From positions 1,364,001 to 1,428,000 of the forward strand of contig NZ_AP025498.1 in NCBI RefSeq assembly GCF_024347535.1: a DNA stretch of 64,000 bases. Direction: 5' to 3'. Shown in pieces: positions 1 through 9,137 of the stretch; positions within the stretch are counted from its first letter, which is position 1; each line of letters begins with the position of its first letter. This DNA comes from Vibrio kanaloae (GTDB lineage Bacteria; Pseudomonadota; Gammaproteobacteria; Enterobacterales; Vibrionaceae). Below the pieces are notes generated by a model that saw only the letters and a list, made by a program, of their open reading frames with translations, was not told where the DNA came from and searched no databases. The translations under genes were made by a program, and so were the position numbers.

Positions 1-101
1 GCGAATGTCTTGAACAGCCTGAGCTCAAGCTCGTGAAATTTGAAGTTCGCAAGCAAGGAGAACAGGTTCAGGTTCTCGCACCGCTTGCTATCGCCAGTTA
101 A
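1..101 (+). CDS. nirD: Nitrite reductase small subunit NirD, C-terminal end only
   Basis: Only the last 32 codons are in the window; the reading frame is open from the left edge and ends at TAA 99-101. The fragment (ECLEQPELKLVKFEVRKQG and on) matches the tail of NirD as I remember it: the Gly/Glu-Cys turn after the Rieske-like fold, then the strand ending in a short hydrophobic tail. NirD is the small partner of the sirohaem NADH-nitrite reductase NirB, which makes ammonium from nitrite in the cytoplasm. The nitrate/nitrite transporter 142 bases downstream supports the call. The fragment is short, so the identification rests on both points together. Confidence 0.7.
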   Translation, partial: ECLEQPELKLVKFEVRKQGEQVQVLAPLAIAS

Positions 102-243
102 CTAAACGCCGACATCATCATGTAAACGCTTTATCAGCGTGAGCAATTTCGGCACAGGGTTTAGCCACATTAATGCGTTCGAATTTCGGAAGTAACGCAC
201 GAGCTAAAGCCGGGTAATTTTCCAGATTTAAAGGATTTAAACC

Positions 244-1713
244 ATGGATAACACAAAATTTTCGCTGCTTTCATTTACGGGTAAGATGAAAACCTTACAC
301 CTAAGTTGGATGGCCTTTTTTATCACCTTTGTTGTGTGGTTCAACTTTGCCCCACTACTGCAAATGGTAAAAACGTCACTTGGTCTTTCTACTGAAGAGA
401 TCAAAACACTGCTTATTCTCAACGTTGCATTGACCATTCCGGCGCGTGTCGCCATTGGTATGTTGACCGACAGATATGGCCCAAGATTGGTCTACTCTTC
501 GCTACTCGCTATCTGTTCAATCCCTTGTTTTATGTTTGCTCTGGCAGACTCTTTCATTCAAGCGGCAATCGCTCGTTTCCTACTGGGCTTCATTGGTGCA
601 GGTTTCGTTGTCGGTATTCGCCTTGTGTCTGAGTGGTTCCCACACAATGAATTGGGTACTGCAGAAGGTATTTACGGCGGTTGGGGTAACTTCGGTTCAG
701 CAGCGGCAGCATTCACGCTTCCAACTCTGGCTTTAGCATTTGGTGGTGAAGACGGCTGGCGTTATGCGGTCGGTATTACTGGCCTTATGAGCTTAGCGTT
801 CTCGTTTATCTTCTACAAAAACGTGTCAGATACACCAAAAGGTTCGACTTACTTCAAACCAGCTCAAGTAACGGCAATGGAAGTGACATCAAAGGGTGAC
901 TTTTTCTTCCTACTTATTATGAAAATCCCAATGTATGCCGCACTAGCGCTACTGACATGGAAGCTATCACCAAGCAACATCAACATGTTATCTGACATGG
1001 CGGTTTACTCTGTGTATGCAGGTTTAGCTGCGCTTTACGTGTACGAAGTGTCGCAAGTTTGGAAAGTAAACAAGAACGTATTTAAAGAAGAAGTACCAGA
1101 GATTCACCAGTACAAATTCAAGCAAGTTGCGGTACTTAACGTATTGTACTTCGCGACATTTGGTTCTGAACTGGCTGTGGTTTCTATGCTGCCGTTGTTC
1201 TTCTCTGAAACCTTTGAATTAACACCGGTTCTTGCAGGTATGGTTGCATCGGCTTACGCCTTTATGAACCTAATGTCTCGCCCAGGTGGCGGTTGGATTT
1301 CAGATAAGTTCGGTCGTAAACCAACACTGCTTATTCTGACGATTGGTCTTGCTGCGGGTTACTTCGCAATGGGGCAAGTCGACAGCACATGGCCTGTATG
1401 GCTAGCGGTTGTCGCGGCGATGGCGTGTTCTTTCTTCGTGCAAGCAGGTGAAGGTGCGGTATTCGCAACAGTTCCTCTAATCAAGCGTCGTATGACAGGT
1501 CAGATTGCTGGTATGACAGGGGCTTACGGTAACGTGGGTGCGGTAGTTTACCTAACTGTGTTGTCATTCGTGAGCTACCAAACGTTCTTCTTAGTGATTG
1601 CTGCAACAGCGGTACTTGGCTTTGTAACTCTACTGTTCATGGAAGAGCCTAACGGTCAAATCGCCGAAGTAAACGACGACGGTAGCGTGACCTTGATTAA
1701 CGTATCGAGCTAA
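244..1713 (+). CDS. Nitrate/nitrite transporter, MFS, NarK/NasA family
   Basis: A 489-residue inner-membrane protein of the major facilitator superfamily, with about 12 hydrophobic segments. It carries the family's two glycine-rich nitrate signatures: [13 protein letters not shown] in the fifth helix and [14 protein letters not shown] in the eleventh. The substrate-binding arginines of NarK have likely counterparts at R68 ([14 protein letters not shown]) and R346 ([15 protein letters not shown]). An insert of about 60 residues between helices 6 and 7 includes another hydrophobic stretch, so this is a slightly long member (NarK is about 463). It follows nirD, so its likely role is nitrate uptake or nitrite exchange for assimilation. 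The start is supported by an AAGGA-like sequence ahead of ATG. A terminator-like hairpin follows at 1773-1800. Confidence 0.92.
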   Translation: MDNTKFSLLSFTGKMKTLHLSWMAFFITFVVWFNFAPLLQMVKTSLGLSTEEIKTLLILNVALTIPARVAIGMLTDRYGPRLVYSSLLAICSIPCFMFALADSFIQAAIARFLLGFIGAGFVVGIRLVSEWFPHNELGTAEGIYGGWGNFGSAAAAFTLPTLALAFGGEDGWRYAVGITGLMSLAFSFIFYKNVSDTPKGSTYFKPAQVTAMEVTSKGDFFFLLIMKIPMYAALALLTWKLSPSNINMLSDMAVYSVYAGLAALYVYEVSQVWKVNKNVFKEEVPEIHQYKFKQVAVLNVLYFATFGSELAVVSMLPLFFSETFELTPVLAGMVASAYAFMNLMSRPGGGWISDKFGRKPTLLILTIGLAAGYFAMGQVDSTWPVWLAVVAAMACSFFVQAGEGAVFATVPLIKRRMTGQIAGMTGAYGNVGAVVYLTVLSFVSYQTFFLVIAATAVLGFVTLLFMEEPNGQIAEVNDDGSVTLINVSS

Positions 1714-1733
1714 CCACTCATTGAATCGGGAGT

Positions 1734-1765
1734 AGTACCGAGGTGTGTTTCACCACTTTGGTACT
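1734..1765 (+). other. Intercistronic stem-loop after the nitrate transporter
   Basis: AGTACC at 1734-1739 pairs with GGTACT at 1760-1765, and GGTG 1742-1745 can pair with CACC 1751-1754 inside it. It lies 20 bases after the transporter stop and directly ahead of a second, terminator-like hairpin. It may stabilise the 3' end or belong to a read-through control; that role is a guess. Confidence 0.4.
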
Positions 1766-1772
1766 GCGTTCA

Positions 1773-1806
1773 AAGGCTCTAGGTTCACTAGGGCTTTTGT
1801 TCTTCC
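1773..1806 (+). terminator. Rho-independent terminator after the nitrate transporter
   Basis: AAGGCTCTAG (1773-1782), loop GTTCA, then CTAGGGCTTT (1788-1797) form a 10-bp stem when two G-U pairs are allowed, followed by a T-rich run (TTTTGTTCTT). It would separate or attenuate transcription between the transporter and the kinase/phosphatase gene. Confidence 0.6.
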
Positions 1807-1860
1807 TAGGGTGTTCTGTCAAGGAAGCGGGAAGAAAAGCAGGTAATAAGAAGACCAATT

Positions 1861-3651
1861 ATGACAATTTCATTCAGCCAAGGGCAAGTTATCACGCCAG
1901 AATCCAACAACCAGTTAACGCTTAAGTTTGGTGGTTATTCGAATAAAGGCATACGTGATGAAAACCAAGACGCCATCATTGTAAAGCACCCCAAAACTCG
2001 TACTGAGCAAGAGTTGAAAGGCAGTGTCGCCTGCATAGCAGACGGCGCAAGTTGCAGTGAACATGGCCAGAAAGCCAGTCACACCAGCGTGATGCAGTTT
2101 ATCGACGACTATTACGCTACTCCCCAAAGCTGGAGCATTCAACGTTCGGCGCAAAAGGTCTTAACGTCCCTCAATTCTTGGCTCTTCAACACGTCTGTTT
2201 CTAATATTCATCCCGCACAACAAGTGAACCACAATGCCCTCGTTTCGACGTTCAGCAGCGTGATATTAAAATCGAACACCGCACATATCTTCCACGTTGG
2301 CGACAGTCGCATTTACTTACTAAGAGATGGTGAATTACGCCAACTGACCCGCGACCACACCCGTAAAAATATGGGCCAGAAGCATTATCTAACACGCGCC
2401 TTAGGCATGGATAACCAACTCAACGTTGACTATCAAACGCTTCCTATTAAAAAAAACGACTGTTTTATCCTGACATCTGATGGTGTACACGAGTTTGTGT
2501 CTCCCAATACCTTTAAAGAACACATCGATAAGCCCGGAGTGGATTTCGAATACGCCGCTCAAACCATATGTAACACAGCGTTAAGCCACAACAGTTCGGA
2601 CAACGTAAGCTGCTTGATTGTTCAAATAAGTCATCTACCTAAACCTTCGCTCATTGAATTCCATGAGAAGCTGGCTAAACGTGCCATCCCACCCGCGTTA
2701 AAGCTTGGGCAAAGTATCGACAACTTTATGGTGCTTGAGGTGTTGTATGCTGGATCTAGAAGTCACGTATACCGAGTCATGCAAAAAGAGACACAAACAG
2801 AGTTCGTACTCAAAGTACCGTCGGTTCAATATCATGACGACCCAGCACAGCTGAGAGCTTTCTTTAACGAGCAATGGGCAGGTATCTTGTTGAATAACAA
2901 TAAAGTAATGAAGGTTTACCCAACGCCTGAACACTCTCAATTCCTATATCAAATTTGTGAATGGGTTGAAGGGGTGACGCTAAGGCAATGGATGTACGAC
3001 AACCCTAAGCCTTCGCTCGAACAGGTTCGCGAGATCCTAGAAAAAATCACACAAGGTATTCGTGTATTACAACGTGCCGACATGGTTCACAGAGACTTAA
3101 AGCCCGAGAACATCATGATCCAACGCGATGGCAACATCAAAATCATCGACCTTGGTGCGGTGTTAGTGAGAGGCCTTGAAGAGGGGGGGCTCACCGACAA
3201 GGACGACACACCATTAGGCGCGGTCAATTACATTGCACCCGAGACCATCAAGCACAACACGGCCACCACCAGCTCAGATCTGTTCTCTATTGCTATGATC
3301 GGCTATGAGATGCTAACAGGTGCATTACCCTACTCTGAAATGACCGCGCAATCGCTTAAGCAATCTCGCCACCATCAATGGGAATACCAACCCATCACTC
3401 AGAAACGAGCGGACTTACCAAGCTGGGTGGATTTGGTGTTACAGAAAGCCTGCTCGGAATCGCCAAGCGAACGTCATCAAGTGTTGGGAGATTTTGTGGC
3501 AGACCTTTACACACCAAACCAAAGCTTGGTCAAAAGCAAAGCCAAGCAACCTTTGATAAACCGAAACCCAATCCAGTTTTGGAAAGTGTTGGCTTTGTTG
3601 CTCGGCATTGTTGCCATTGTAGAAATGGGCTTATTGCTGAGTTCTAGTTAA
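1861..3651 (+). CDS. Bifunctional PP2C phosphatase / Ser-Thr protein kinase, membrane-anchored
   Basis: A 596-residue protein with two opposing catalytic domains. Residues about 20-255 are a PP2C phosphatase: RDENQDA at 32-38, ADGASC with D61, GDSRIYLLRDG, LTSDGVHEFV and SSDNVSCLIVQI. Residues about 285-545 are a Hanks-type kinase: VLKVP with ATP lysine K318, HRDLKPEN with H410-D412, and the metal-binding motif as DLG (D430) instead of DFG, then GAVNYIAPE. The C-terminus has one membrane helix (about 573-593), which would put both domains in the cytoplasm. Proteins of this layout sit beside nitrate assimilation genes in several gammaproteobacteria, which fits here. The targets are unknown. 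The weak Shine-Dalgarno leaves the start slightly open. A start at 1743 in another frame was rejected. Confidence 0.9.
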   Translation: MTISFSQGQVITPESNNQLTLKFGGYSNKGIRDENQDAIIVKHPKTRTEQELKGSVACIADGASCSEHGQKASHTSVMQFIDDYYATPQSWSIQRSAQKVLTSLNSWLFNTSVSNIHPAQQVNHNALVSTFSSVILKSNTAHIFHVGDSRIYLLRDGELRQLTRDHTRKNMGQKHYLTRALGMDNQLNVDYQTLPIKKNDCFILTSDGVHEFVSPNTFKEHIDKPGVDFEYAAQTICNTALSHNSSDNVSCLIVQISHLPKPSLIEFHEKLAKRAIPPALKLGQSIDNFMVLEVLYAGSRSHVYRVMQKETQTEFVLKVPSVQYHDDPAQLRAFFNEQWAGILLNNNKVMKVYPTPEHSQFLYQICEWVEGVTLRQWMYDNPKPSLEQVREILEKITQGIRVLQRADMVHRDLKPENIMIQRDGNIKIIDLGAVLVRGLEEGGLTDKDDTPLGAVNYIAPETIKHNTATTSSDLFSIAMIGYEMLTGALPYSEMTAQSLKQSRHHQWEYQPITQKRADLPSWVDLVLQKACSESPSERHQVLGDFVADLYTPNQSLVKSKAKQPLINRNPIQFWKVLALLLGIVAIVEMGLLLSSS

Positions 3652-3736
3652 TTACAGGTTCGAGTTAAAACCAAGTGCGGATTAAAACCCAAGTTCGAGC
3701 TAAACGCGAGGCTTCAAGCTAACCGTAAAGATCGAT

Positions 3737-4741
3737 CTAGCCTCGTTTCACTAAGCTTCTCGGCACGAGCTCAATGCCAGCTTGATAACGCTTAGCCGAT
3801 GCATTTAACGCCAAAGCAAAGGCACTATCGGCAATCACTTCAAACTGCTGCGGCAGTGAGTGGACTTTGAAAGGCAAGAAGTCGAGCAGCCGGTTATCAC
3901 CAAAGGTCGCCAACTTCACTTGATTAACCAGTTCTGGCTTTTCGACCATCACATCCAGCACACCTTCTAACAAGGTGTAAGACATAGTGACAATCGCATC
4001 GGGCACCGTGCCTTTGGCAATCCAACCCTCAAAAATCTCACGCCCAGATTCTCTGTCAAAATGCGCGCCGTAACCCACAACGGTAGGTTTGTCTTCTGAC
4101 AGTCCGATTTGTTGACCATACGCTTTGTTTGCCGCTTCGAAACCCAACTGGCGTTCACGTGATATGTTTAGATCTGGCAATGCACCTATCAAACCAACAC
4201 TATCAATACTGTCATCGAGAATCGAATGCGTCAGTTCAAACGCAGCTTCAAAATCTTCACTAAGTACGCAAGCAAAGTGCTCGTCATCTAACGGACGGTC
4301 AATTGCGATCACAGGCGTTCCTGAGTTTTGCAACTTTAAGTAGAACTCGTTGGCGTCTGGCATGGAACTCGCAACCAGCAAAGCATCGATACGACGACTC
4401 ACCAAGGCTTCCGCAACTTTACGTTCGGTTTCAGCGTCATCATCAGAACAACCAATCAAAATCTGGTAGCCCACTTTACGTGAGTTCTGCTCTATCAGTT
4501 TTGCTAAACGCGCGTAACTGCTGTTTTCCAAATCCGGAATAATCAAACCAAATGAACGGCTATTACCAGCACGCAACGACGACGCTGCATGGTCTGGACG
4601 GTAGTTGAACTCTTCCACAACCGCCATGACTTTCTGCTGAGTCTTCTCGCTGATTCTGTATTTCTGCGCCTTGCCGTTGATCACATAACTGGCCGTGGTT
4701 TTCGATACTCCAGCCAATTTAGCAATTTCATCAAGTGTCAT
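3737..4741 (-). CDS. fruR: LacI-family fructose repressor FruR/Cra-like
   Basis: A 334-residue repressor if started at the ATG 4739-4741, which gives exactly the usual FruR length and puts MTLDEIAKLAGVSKTTASYV, the LacI helix-turn-helix, at the very N-terminus. Longer in-frame starts up to 4900 would add 53 residues of non-family sequence running through the operator region, so I reject them. Residues about 60-325 form the periplasmic-binding-like effector domain (inferred ligand fructose 1-phosphate or fructose 1,6-bisphosphate). It is divergent from fruBKA, and several TGAATCGATTCA-type sites lie between them, two close to its own start, so autoregulation is likely. Confidence 0.93.
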   Translation of the reverse strand: MTLDEIAKLAGVSKTTASYVINGKAQKYRISEKTQQKVMAVVEEFNYRPDHAASSLRAGNSRSFGLIIPDLENSSYARLAKLIEQNSRKVGYQILIGCSDDDAETERKVAEALVSRRIDALLVASSMPDANEFYLKLQNSGTPVIAIDRPLDDEHFACVLSEDFEAAFELTHSILDDSIDSVGLIGALPDLNISRERQLGFEAANKAYGQQIGLSEDKPTVVGYGAHFDRESGREIFEGWIAKGTVPDAIVTMSYTLLEGVLDVMVEKPELVNQVKLATFGDNRLLDFLPFKVHSLPQQFEVIADSAFALALNASAKRYQAGIELVPRSLVKRG

Positions 4742-4813
4742 ATGGGTGACCTGTATTTTGTGCGTAGGATCATATAACCAATGATCTGATCCTCGGATTA
4801 GTTGAATTATAGG

Positions 4814-4827
4814 CTGAATCGATTCAG
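4814..4827. promoter_or_regulatory. FruR/Cra operator, fruR-proximal
   Basis: CTGAATCGATTCAG is a perfect 14-bp palindrome matching the FruR/Cra half-site TGAATC. It sits about 70 bases upstream of the fruR ATG. Confidence 0.8.
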
Positions 4828-4834
4828 TATGAAA

Positions 4835-4850
4835 GCTGAAAGGATTCAGC
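4835..4850. promoter_or_regulatory. Second, weaker FruR-like operator
   Basis: GCTGAAAGGATTCAGC is an imperfect version of the palindrome at 4814-4827, centred 22 bases (about two helical turns) away, which suits cooperative binding on one DNA face. Confidence 0.55.
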
Positions 4851-5005
4851 AAAATCTGAAAAGTGACTTCAATCATCCTTTTGTATGGATTAAGCGTCAT
4901 TTGTTGTGATTCAACTTCTAGTTATTAACGAAACTGAAATTACGACACGCAGCAAAACTATTTTGAAAACCAAAATCGGCTTTGCTGAATTTTTTTACAC
5001 TGAAT

Positions 5006-5021
5006 GCTGAATCGATTCAGC
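5006..5021. promoter_or_regulatory. FruR/Cra operator, fruB-proximal
   Basis: GCTGAATCGATTCAGC is a perfect 16-bp palindrome about 95 bases ahead of fruB. A further half-site, CTGAATCG, follows at 5067-5074. The position suits repression of fruBKA at or near its promoter. Confidence 0.8.
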
Positions 5022-5116
5022 CAACGTCGAACAAAGAGCAAAGCAACGAGAAAATATTGTTCTAGACTGAATCGTAGCGATACACAAATTCTCAAGCTAT
5101 ACGCTAAAGAGGCACC

Positions 5117-6250
5117 ATGCTTAAATTATCAAAATCTGACATCACTCTAGGCCAATCTGCCGAAGACAAATTCAAAGCTATCCAGAACATTGCTGGCGAC
5201 CTGACCGCGAAAGGCTTAGTTGACTCTGGCTACGTTGAAGGAATGCTGAACCGTGAAAACCAGAACTCTACGTTCCTAGGTAACGGCATCGCGATTCCTC
5301 ACGGAACGACGGATACTCGTGGCCTAGTGAAAGAGACAGGCGTTGCGGTACACCACTTCCCTGAAGGTATTGATTGGGCAGACGGCAACCGTGTTTACGT
5401 AGCAATTGGTATTGCGGCGAAATCAGACGAGCACTTAGGCATCCTTAAGCAGCTAACGAAGGTTCTAGCAGCAGACGGTGTTGAAGAGAAATTAAAGCAA
5501 GCGAAATCAGAAGACGAAATCATCGCCCTACTTAACGGTGACGTTCAGCTAGAAGCCGACCTAGACGCTTCTTTGGTTCAGCTATTGTTCCCTGCAAGCG
5601 ACATGATTCAAATGTCTGCTGTTGCAGGTGGCCTACTTAAGAACACAGGTTGCACAGACAACGCATTCGTTGCTGACCTAGTAACAAAAACACCGACTCA
5701 CCTAGGCCAAGGCCTGTGGTTGTTGGGCAGCGATAAAGGCGTAACTCGCACTGGCGTATCTTTCGTTTCAACAGCGAACCATTGTGAATTCGAAGGCACA
5801 CCAGTGAAAGCATTGGTTGCATTCGCCGCTTGTAACAGCGCGCACCAATCGATTCTAGCAAACCTAAGCAAGATGGTTTTCGAAGGTAAACAGCAACAAC
5901 TGTTAACCGCTGACGCAGCGCAAGTAATTGGCCTTCTAAAAGGTGAAGCGGTTTCTACAGCGTCTCAAGACGATGACAACTGCGCAGTATTCAAAATCAA
6001 AAACGCACACGGTCTGCACGCTCGTCCGGGTGCAATGCTAGTGGCTGAAGCGAAGAAATTCGAATCAACGATCCGCGTTTCAAACCTAGATGGCGACGGA
6101 AAAGAAGTGAACGCGAAGAGCTTGATGAAAGTCATCGCACTTGGCGTTAAACACGGCCACCAGCTTCAGTTTGTTGCTGAAGGTGACGATGCAGCACAAG
6201 CACTTGAATCGATTGGTAAAGCTATCGCTTCAGGCCTTGGCGAAGGTTAA
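5117..6250 (+). CDS. fruB: Fructose PTS diphosphoryl transfer protein (EIIA-Fru / HPr-like)
   Basis: A 377-residue cytoplasmic phosphocarrier. Residues about 1-145 are the EIIA-Fru domain with phospho-histidine H62 in GNGIAIPHGT; a middle domain follows; residues about 285-377 are an HPr-like domain with HGLHARPGAM, active histidine H301. It passes phosphate from Enzyme I to FruA. Length and layout match the enterobacterial FruB. It is the first gene of fruBKA, with AAGAGG five bases before its ATG and the FruR operators upstream; fruK begins 9 bases after its stop. Confidence 0.97.
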   Translation: MLKLSKSDITLGQSAEDKFKAIQNIAGDLTAKGLVDSGYVEGMLNRENQNSTFLGNGIAIPHGTTDTRGLVKETGVAVHHFPEGIDWADGNRVYVAIGIAAKSDEHLGILKQLTKVLAADGVEEKLKQAKSEDEIIALLNGDVQLEADLDASLVQLLFPASDMIQMSAVAGGLLKNTGCTDNAFVADLVTKTPTHLGQGLWLLGSDKGVTRTGVSFVSTANHCEFEGTPVKALVAFAACNSAHQSILANLSKMVFEGKQQQLLTADAAQVIGLLKGEAVSTASQDDDNCAVFKIKNAHGLHARPGAMLVAEAKKFESTIRVSNLDGDGKEVNAKSLMKVIALGVKHGHQLQFVAEGDDAAQALESIGKAIASGLGEG

Positions 6251-6259
6251 GGAGTCGAT

Positions 6260-7237
6260 ATGTCTGATAAACAAATCAAAGCCGTTACCGTAACGCTTAA
6301 CCCTGCTCTAGACCTGACAGGCGCTATCGACGCACTAAATGTAGGTTCAGTTAGCCTAGTAAACAAAGGCTCTCTGCATGCAGCGGGCAAAGGCGTAAAC
6401 GTCGCAAAAGTTCTTTCAGAGCTTGGCGCGAAAGTGACCGTAACAGGTTTCCTTGGTCGCAATAACGAAGAAGCGTTCTGCCAACTGTTTGAAGAGATGG
6501 GCGCAACTGACCGCTTCATCCGTGTTGATGGCGCAACTCGCATTAACGTGAAATTGGTAGAGAATTCAGGCCAAGTAAGCGACATCAACTTCCCAGGTGT
6601 TCCTGTTGATGCTGACGCGATTAAAGCGTTCGAAGAAACCCTATTAGAACTTGCTGAAACGCACGATTATTTCGTCATTGCAGGCAGCTTGCCACAAGGT
6701 ATCTCTCCTGAGCTTTGCGCTTCTTGGGTTCAACGCTTACACGATTTAGGTAAGAAGGTGCTATTTGATAGCAGCCGTGACGCACTTAAAGCCGGTATCA
6801 ATGCACAACCATGGTTAATCAAACCAAACGATGAAGAGCTGTCTCAGCTGTTCAATGCAGAGCTGACAACTCGTGACCAATGCCAACACGCGGGCCAAGC
6901 CCTAAGTGAAAAAGGCATCGAGAATATCGTGGTATCACTTGGCGCTGAAGGCGTGATGTGGCTTAACCAAGGTGAATGGTTACATGCTCAACCACCGCGC
7001 ATGCAAGTAGTCAGCACGGTAGGCGCAGGTGACACATTGGTTGCTGGTCTATGTTGGGGTCACATGCAACAGATGCCAAAACCAGAACTTATTAAATTCG
7101 CAACCGCCCTATCTGCTCTAGCAGTTTCACAGGTAGGCGTGGGCATCACCAGCCAACAAGAGCTGGAATCAGTACTACAAAATATCCAATTACAGTCGCT
7201 TAGTGCTCCAACTAGCCAGTTAGACACAAGCAAATAG
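6260..7237 (+). CDS. fruK: 1-phosphofructokinase
   Basis: A 325-residue PfkB-family sugar kinase that converts fructose 1-phosphate to fructose 1,6-bisphosphate in the cytoplasm, the step after PTS uptake. It shows the N-terminal substrate motif AAGKGVNVAKVLSELG, the central GSLP turn and the C-terminal TVGAGDTLVAG with catalytic base D258. A GGAG sequence 7 bases ahead of ATG and tight spacing to fruB (9 bases) and fruA (15 bases) show one operon. The C-terminal tail beyond about residue 310 is polar and slightly longer than in E. coli. Confidence 0.97.
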   Translation: MSDKQIKAVTVTLNPALDLTGAIDALNVGSVSLVNKGSLHAAGKGVNVAKVLSELGAKVTVTGFLGRNNEEAFCQLFEEMGATDRFIRVDGATRINVKLVENSGQVSDINFPGVPVDADAIKAFEETLLELAETHDYFVIAGSLPQGISPELCASWVQRLHDLGKKVLFDSSRDALKAGINAQPWLIKPNDEELSQLFNAELTTRDQCQHAGQALSEKGIENIVVSLGAEGVMWLNQGEWLHAQPPRMQVVSTVGAGDTLVAGLCWGHMQQMPKPELIKFATALSALAVSQVGVGITSQQELESVLQNIQLQSLSAPTSQLDTSK

Positions 7238-7252
7238 GACAAAAGGTTTATT

Positions 7253-8995
7253 ATGAATATTACCATTATCACAGCTTGCCCTAGTGGCGTAGCAAACAGC
7301 ATCATCGCCGCAGGCTTGTTAGAGCAAGCGACAAAAGCACTGGGTTGGAACGCCGCTATTGAATGTCAATCAAGCGTGTTACCTGACTCAACCGTATCGC
7401 AAGACGCTATCGACAGCAGCGACGTTGTGGTTATCGCAGCCAACACAAACGTTGATAAAGCGCGCTTTGTCGGCAAGAAAGTATACCAAGCGGCAATCTC
7501 TGAATGCACAGCTGATGCAAAAGCATTTCTTGAGAAAGCGACAGCAGAAGCAACAGTATTAGACGCATCTCAAGTTGAAAAAACGGTTGCGGTTACTGGC
7601 ACATCACCAGCGACGGGCAGCAAGAAGATCGTAGCGATTACCGCTTGCCCAACTGGTGTTGCACACACCTTTATGGCCGCTGAAGCGCTTGAAGCAGAAG
7701 GCAAACGCCTAGGTCACCAAATCAAAGTGGAAACTCGCGGCTCTGTAGGTGCGAAGAACCAACTGACAGACCAAGAAATCGCAGACGCTGACCTTGTTAT
7801 CATCGCAGCCGACATTGACGTTCCACTGGATCGTTTTAACGGCAAAGCGCTATACAAAACAACAACAAGTCCTGCTTTGAAGAAAACAAAGCAAGAAATG
7901 GAAAAAGCGTTCGCAGAAGCTAAACCATACCAACATACAGCATCTTCAAATTCAGCGCCTGCTGACGAGAAGAAAGGCGTGTACAAGCACCTAATGACAG
8001 GTGTATCGCACATGCTTCCTGTAGTTGTTGCGGGTGGTTTGATCATCGCTCTTTCTTTCGTATTCGGTATCGAAGCGTTTAAAGAAGAAGGCACACTAGC
8101 AGCAGCACTGATGACTATCGGTGGTGGTTCAGCATTCGCACTGATGATTCCTGTTCTTGCTGGTTTCATTGCATTCTCAATTGCTGACCGTCCGGGTCTG
8201 GCTCCAGGTCTAATCGGCGGTATGTTGGCTAGCTCAACGGGCGCAGGTTTCCTAGGTGGTATCGCAGCAGGTTTCATTGCCGGTTACGCAGCGAAATTCA
8301 TTGCCGACAAGGTTCAACTTCCACAGTCCATGGAAGCCCTCAAGCCAATCCTGATCATTCCGTTTATCGCGAGTTTGTTCACTGGTCTTGTGATGGTTTA
8401 CATCGTGGGTGGCCCTGTTTCTGGCGTGATGAGCGCAATGACAACTTTCCTAAACAACATGGGAACGTCTAACGCGATTCTTCTGGGTGTGATTCTAGGC
8501 GCAATGATGTGTTTCGACCTTGGTGGCCCTGTAAACAAAGCGGCTTACACGTTTGGTGTTGGTCTACTGGCTTCGCAAACTTACGCACCAATGGCTGCAA
8601 TCATGGCAGCAGGTATGGTTCCAGCTCTAGGTATGGGTCTTGCGACTTTCCTAGTGAAAGACAAGTTTGAAGCAGGCGAGCGTGAAGCAGGTAAAGCATC
8701 ATTCGTTCTTGGCCTATGTTTCATCTCTGAAGGTGCAATTCCATTCGCAGCGAAAGATCCAATGCGTGTTATCCCAGCTTGTATGGCAGGTGGTGCACTA
8801 ACTGGCGCACTATCAATGATGTTTGGTGCTCAGCTAATGGCTCCACACGGCGGTCTATTCGTACTACTAATTCCTGGTGCTATCTCTCCAGTTCTTATGT
8901 ACCTAGTGGCGATTGCAGCGGGTACAGCTGTAACTGGTTTCGGTTACGCTGCGCTTAAAAAGATGAGCGACTCTAAGGCAACTGCAGAGGCTTAA
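7253..8995 (+). CDS. fruA: Fructose-specific PTS EIIB'BC transporter
   Basis: A 580-residue inner-membrane transporter that imports fructose as fructose 1-phosphate. The N-terminus has a degenerate IIB' domain (TACPSGVANS, C9), then the active IIB domain (TACPTGVAHTFMA with phospho-cysteine C132), a linker, and from about residue 240 the hydrophobic IIC channel with GGPVNKAAYTFG and EGAIPFAAKDP. This duplicated IIB layout is normal for FruA. It is the last gene of fruBKA and is followed by a strong terminator at 9081-9105. Confidence 0.97.
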   Translation: MNITIITACPSGVANSIIAAGLLEQATKALGWNAAIECQSSVLPDSTVSQDAIDSSDVVVIAANTNVDKARFVGKKVYQAAISECTADAKAFLEKATAEATVLDASQVEKTVAVTGTSPATGSKKIVAITACPTGVAHTFMAAEALEAEGKRLGHQIKVETRGSVGAKNQLTDQEIADADLVIIAADIDVPLDRFNGKALYKTTTSPALKKTKQEMEKAFAEAKPYQHTASSNSAPADEKKGVYKHLMTGVSHMLPVVVAGGLIIALSFVFGIEAFKEEGTLAAALMTIGGGSAFALMIPVLAGFIAFSIADRPGLAPGLIGGMLASSTGAGFLGGIAAGFIAGYAAKFIADKVQLPQSMEALKPILIIPFIASLFTGLVMVYIVGGPVSGVMSAMTTFLNNMGTSNAILLGVILGAMMCFDLGGPVNKAAYTFGVGLLASQTYAPMAAIMAAGMVPALGMGLATFLVKDKFEAGEREAGKASFVLGLCFISEGAIPFAAKDPMRVIPACMAGGALTGALSMMFGAQLMAPHGGLFVLLIPGAISPVLMYLVAIAAGTAVTGFGYAALKKMSDSKATAEA

Positions 8996-9077
8996 TCCCC
9001 CTACTCTGGTTAACGGTTCAACCCGATAACCAGAGGCTCTTGATAACCGGTTTCTTGGTAAAACGGCTCCTTAAAAC

Positions 9078-9106
9078 AAAGGCTCCTCATTTGAGGAGCC
9101 TTTTTA
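9078..9106. terminator. Terminator between fruA and the AraC gene
   Basis: GGCTCCTCA (9081-9089), a two-base loop and TGAGGAGCC (9092-9100) are flanked by AAA and TTTTT, so the stem can serve both convergent transcripts. Confidence 0.85.
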
Positions 9107-9137
9107 TTGGAACTATCTAGAAACGCTCGCTCTGGAG

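Noticed and set aside
1743..1925. A 60-codon plus-strand frame overlapping the start of the kinase-phosphatase gene
   Set aside because: It begins in the terminator region, overlaps the PP2C start in another frame, and has no ribosome site.
3652..3736. Degenerate direct repeat (GTTCGAG with TAAA) between the kinase-phosphatase gene and fruR
   Set aside because: Short and imperfect; no sign of a functional element or terminator.
4742..4900. N-terminal extension of FruR (53 extra codons)
   Set aside because: It would run through the operators and lacks similarity to LacI-family starts; the ATG at 4739-4741 gives the family length.
7714..8277. Antisense 187-codon open frame inside fruA
   Set aside because: A shadow of the fruA reading frame caused by codon bias; no start signals.
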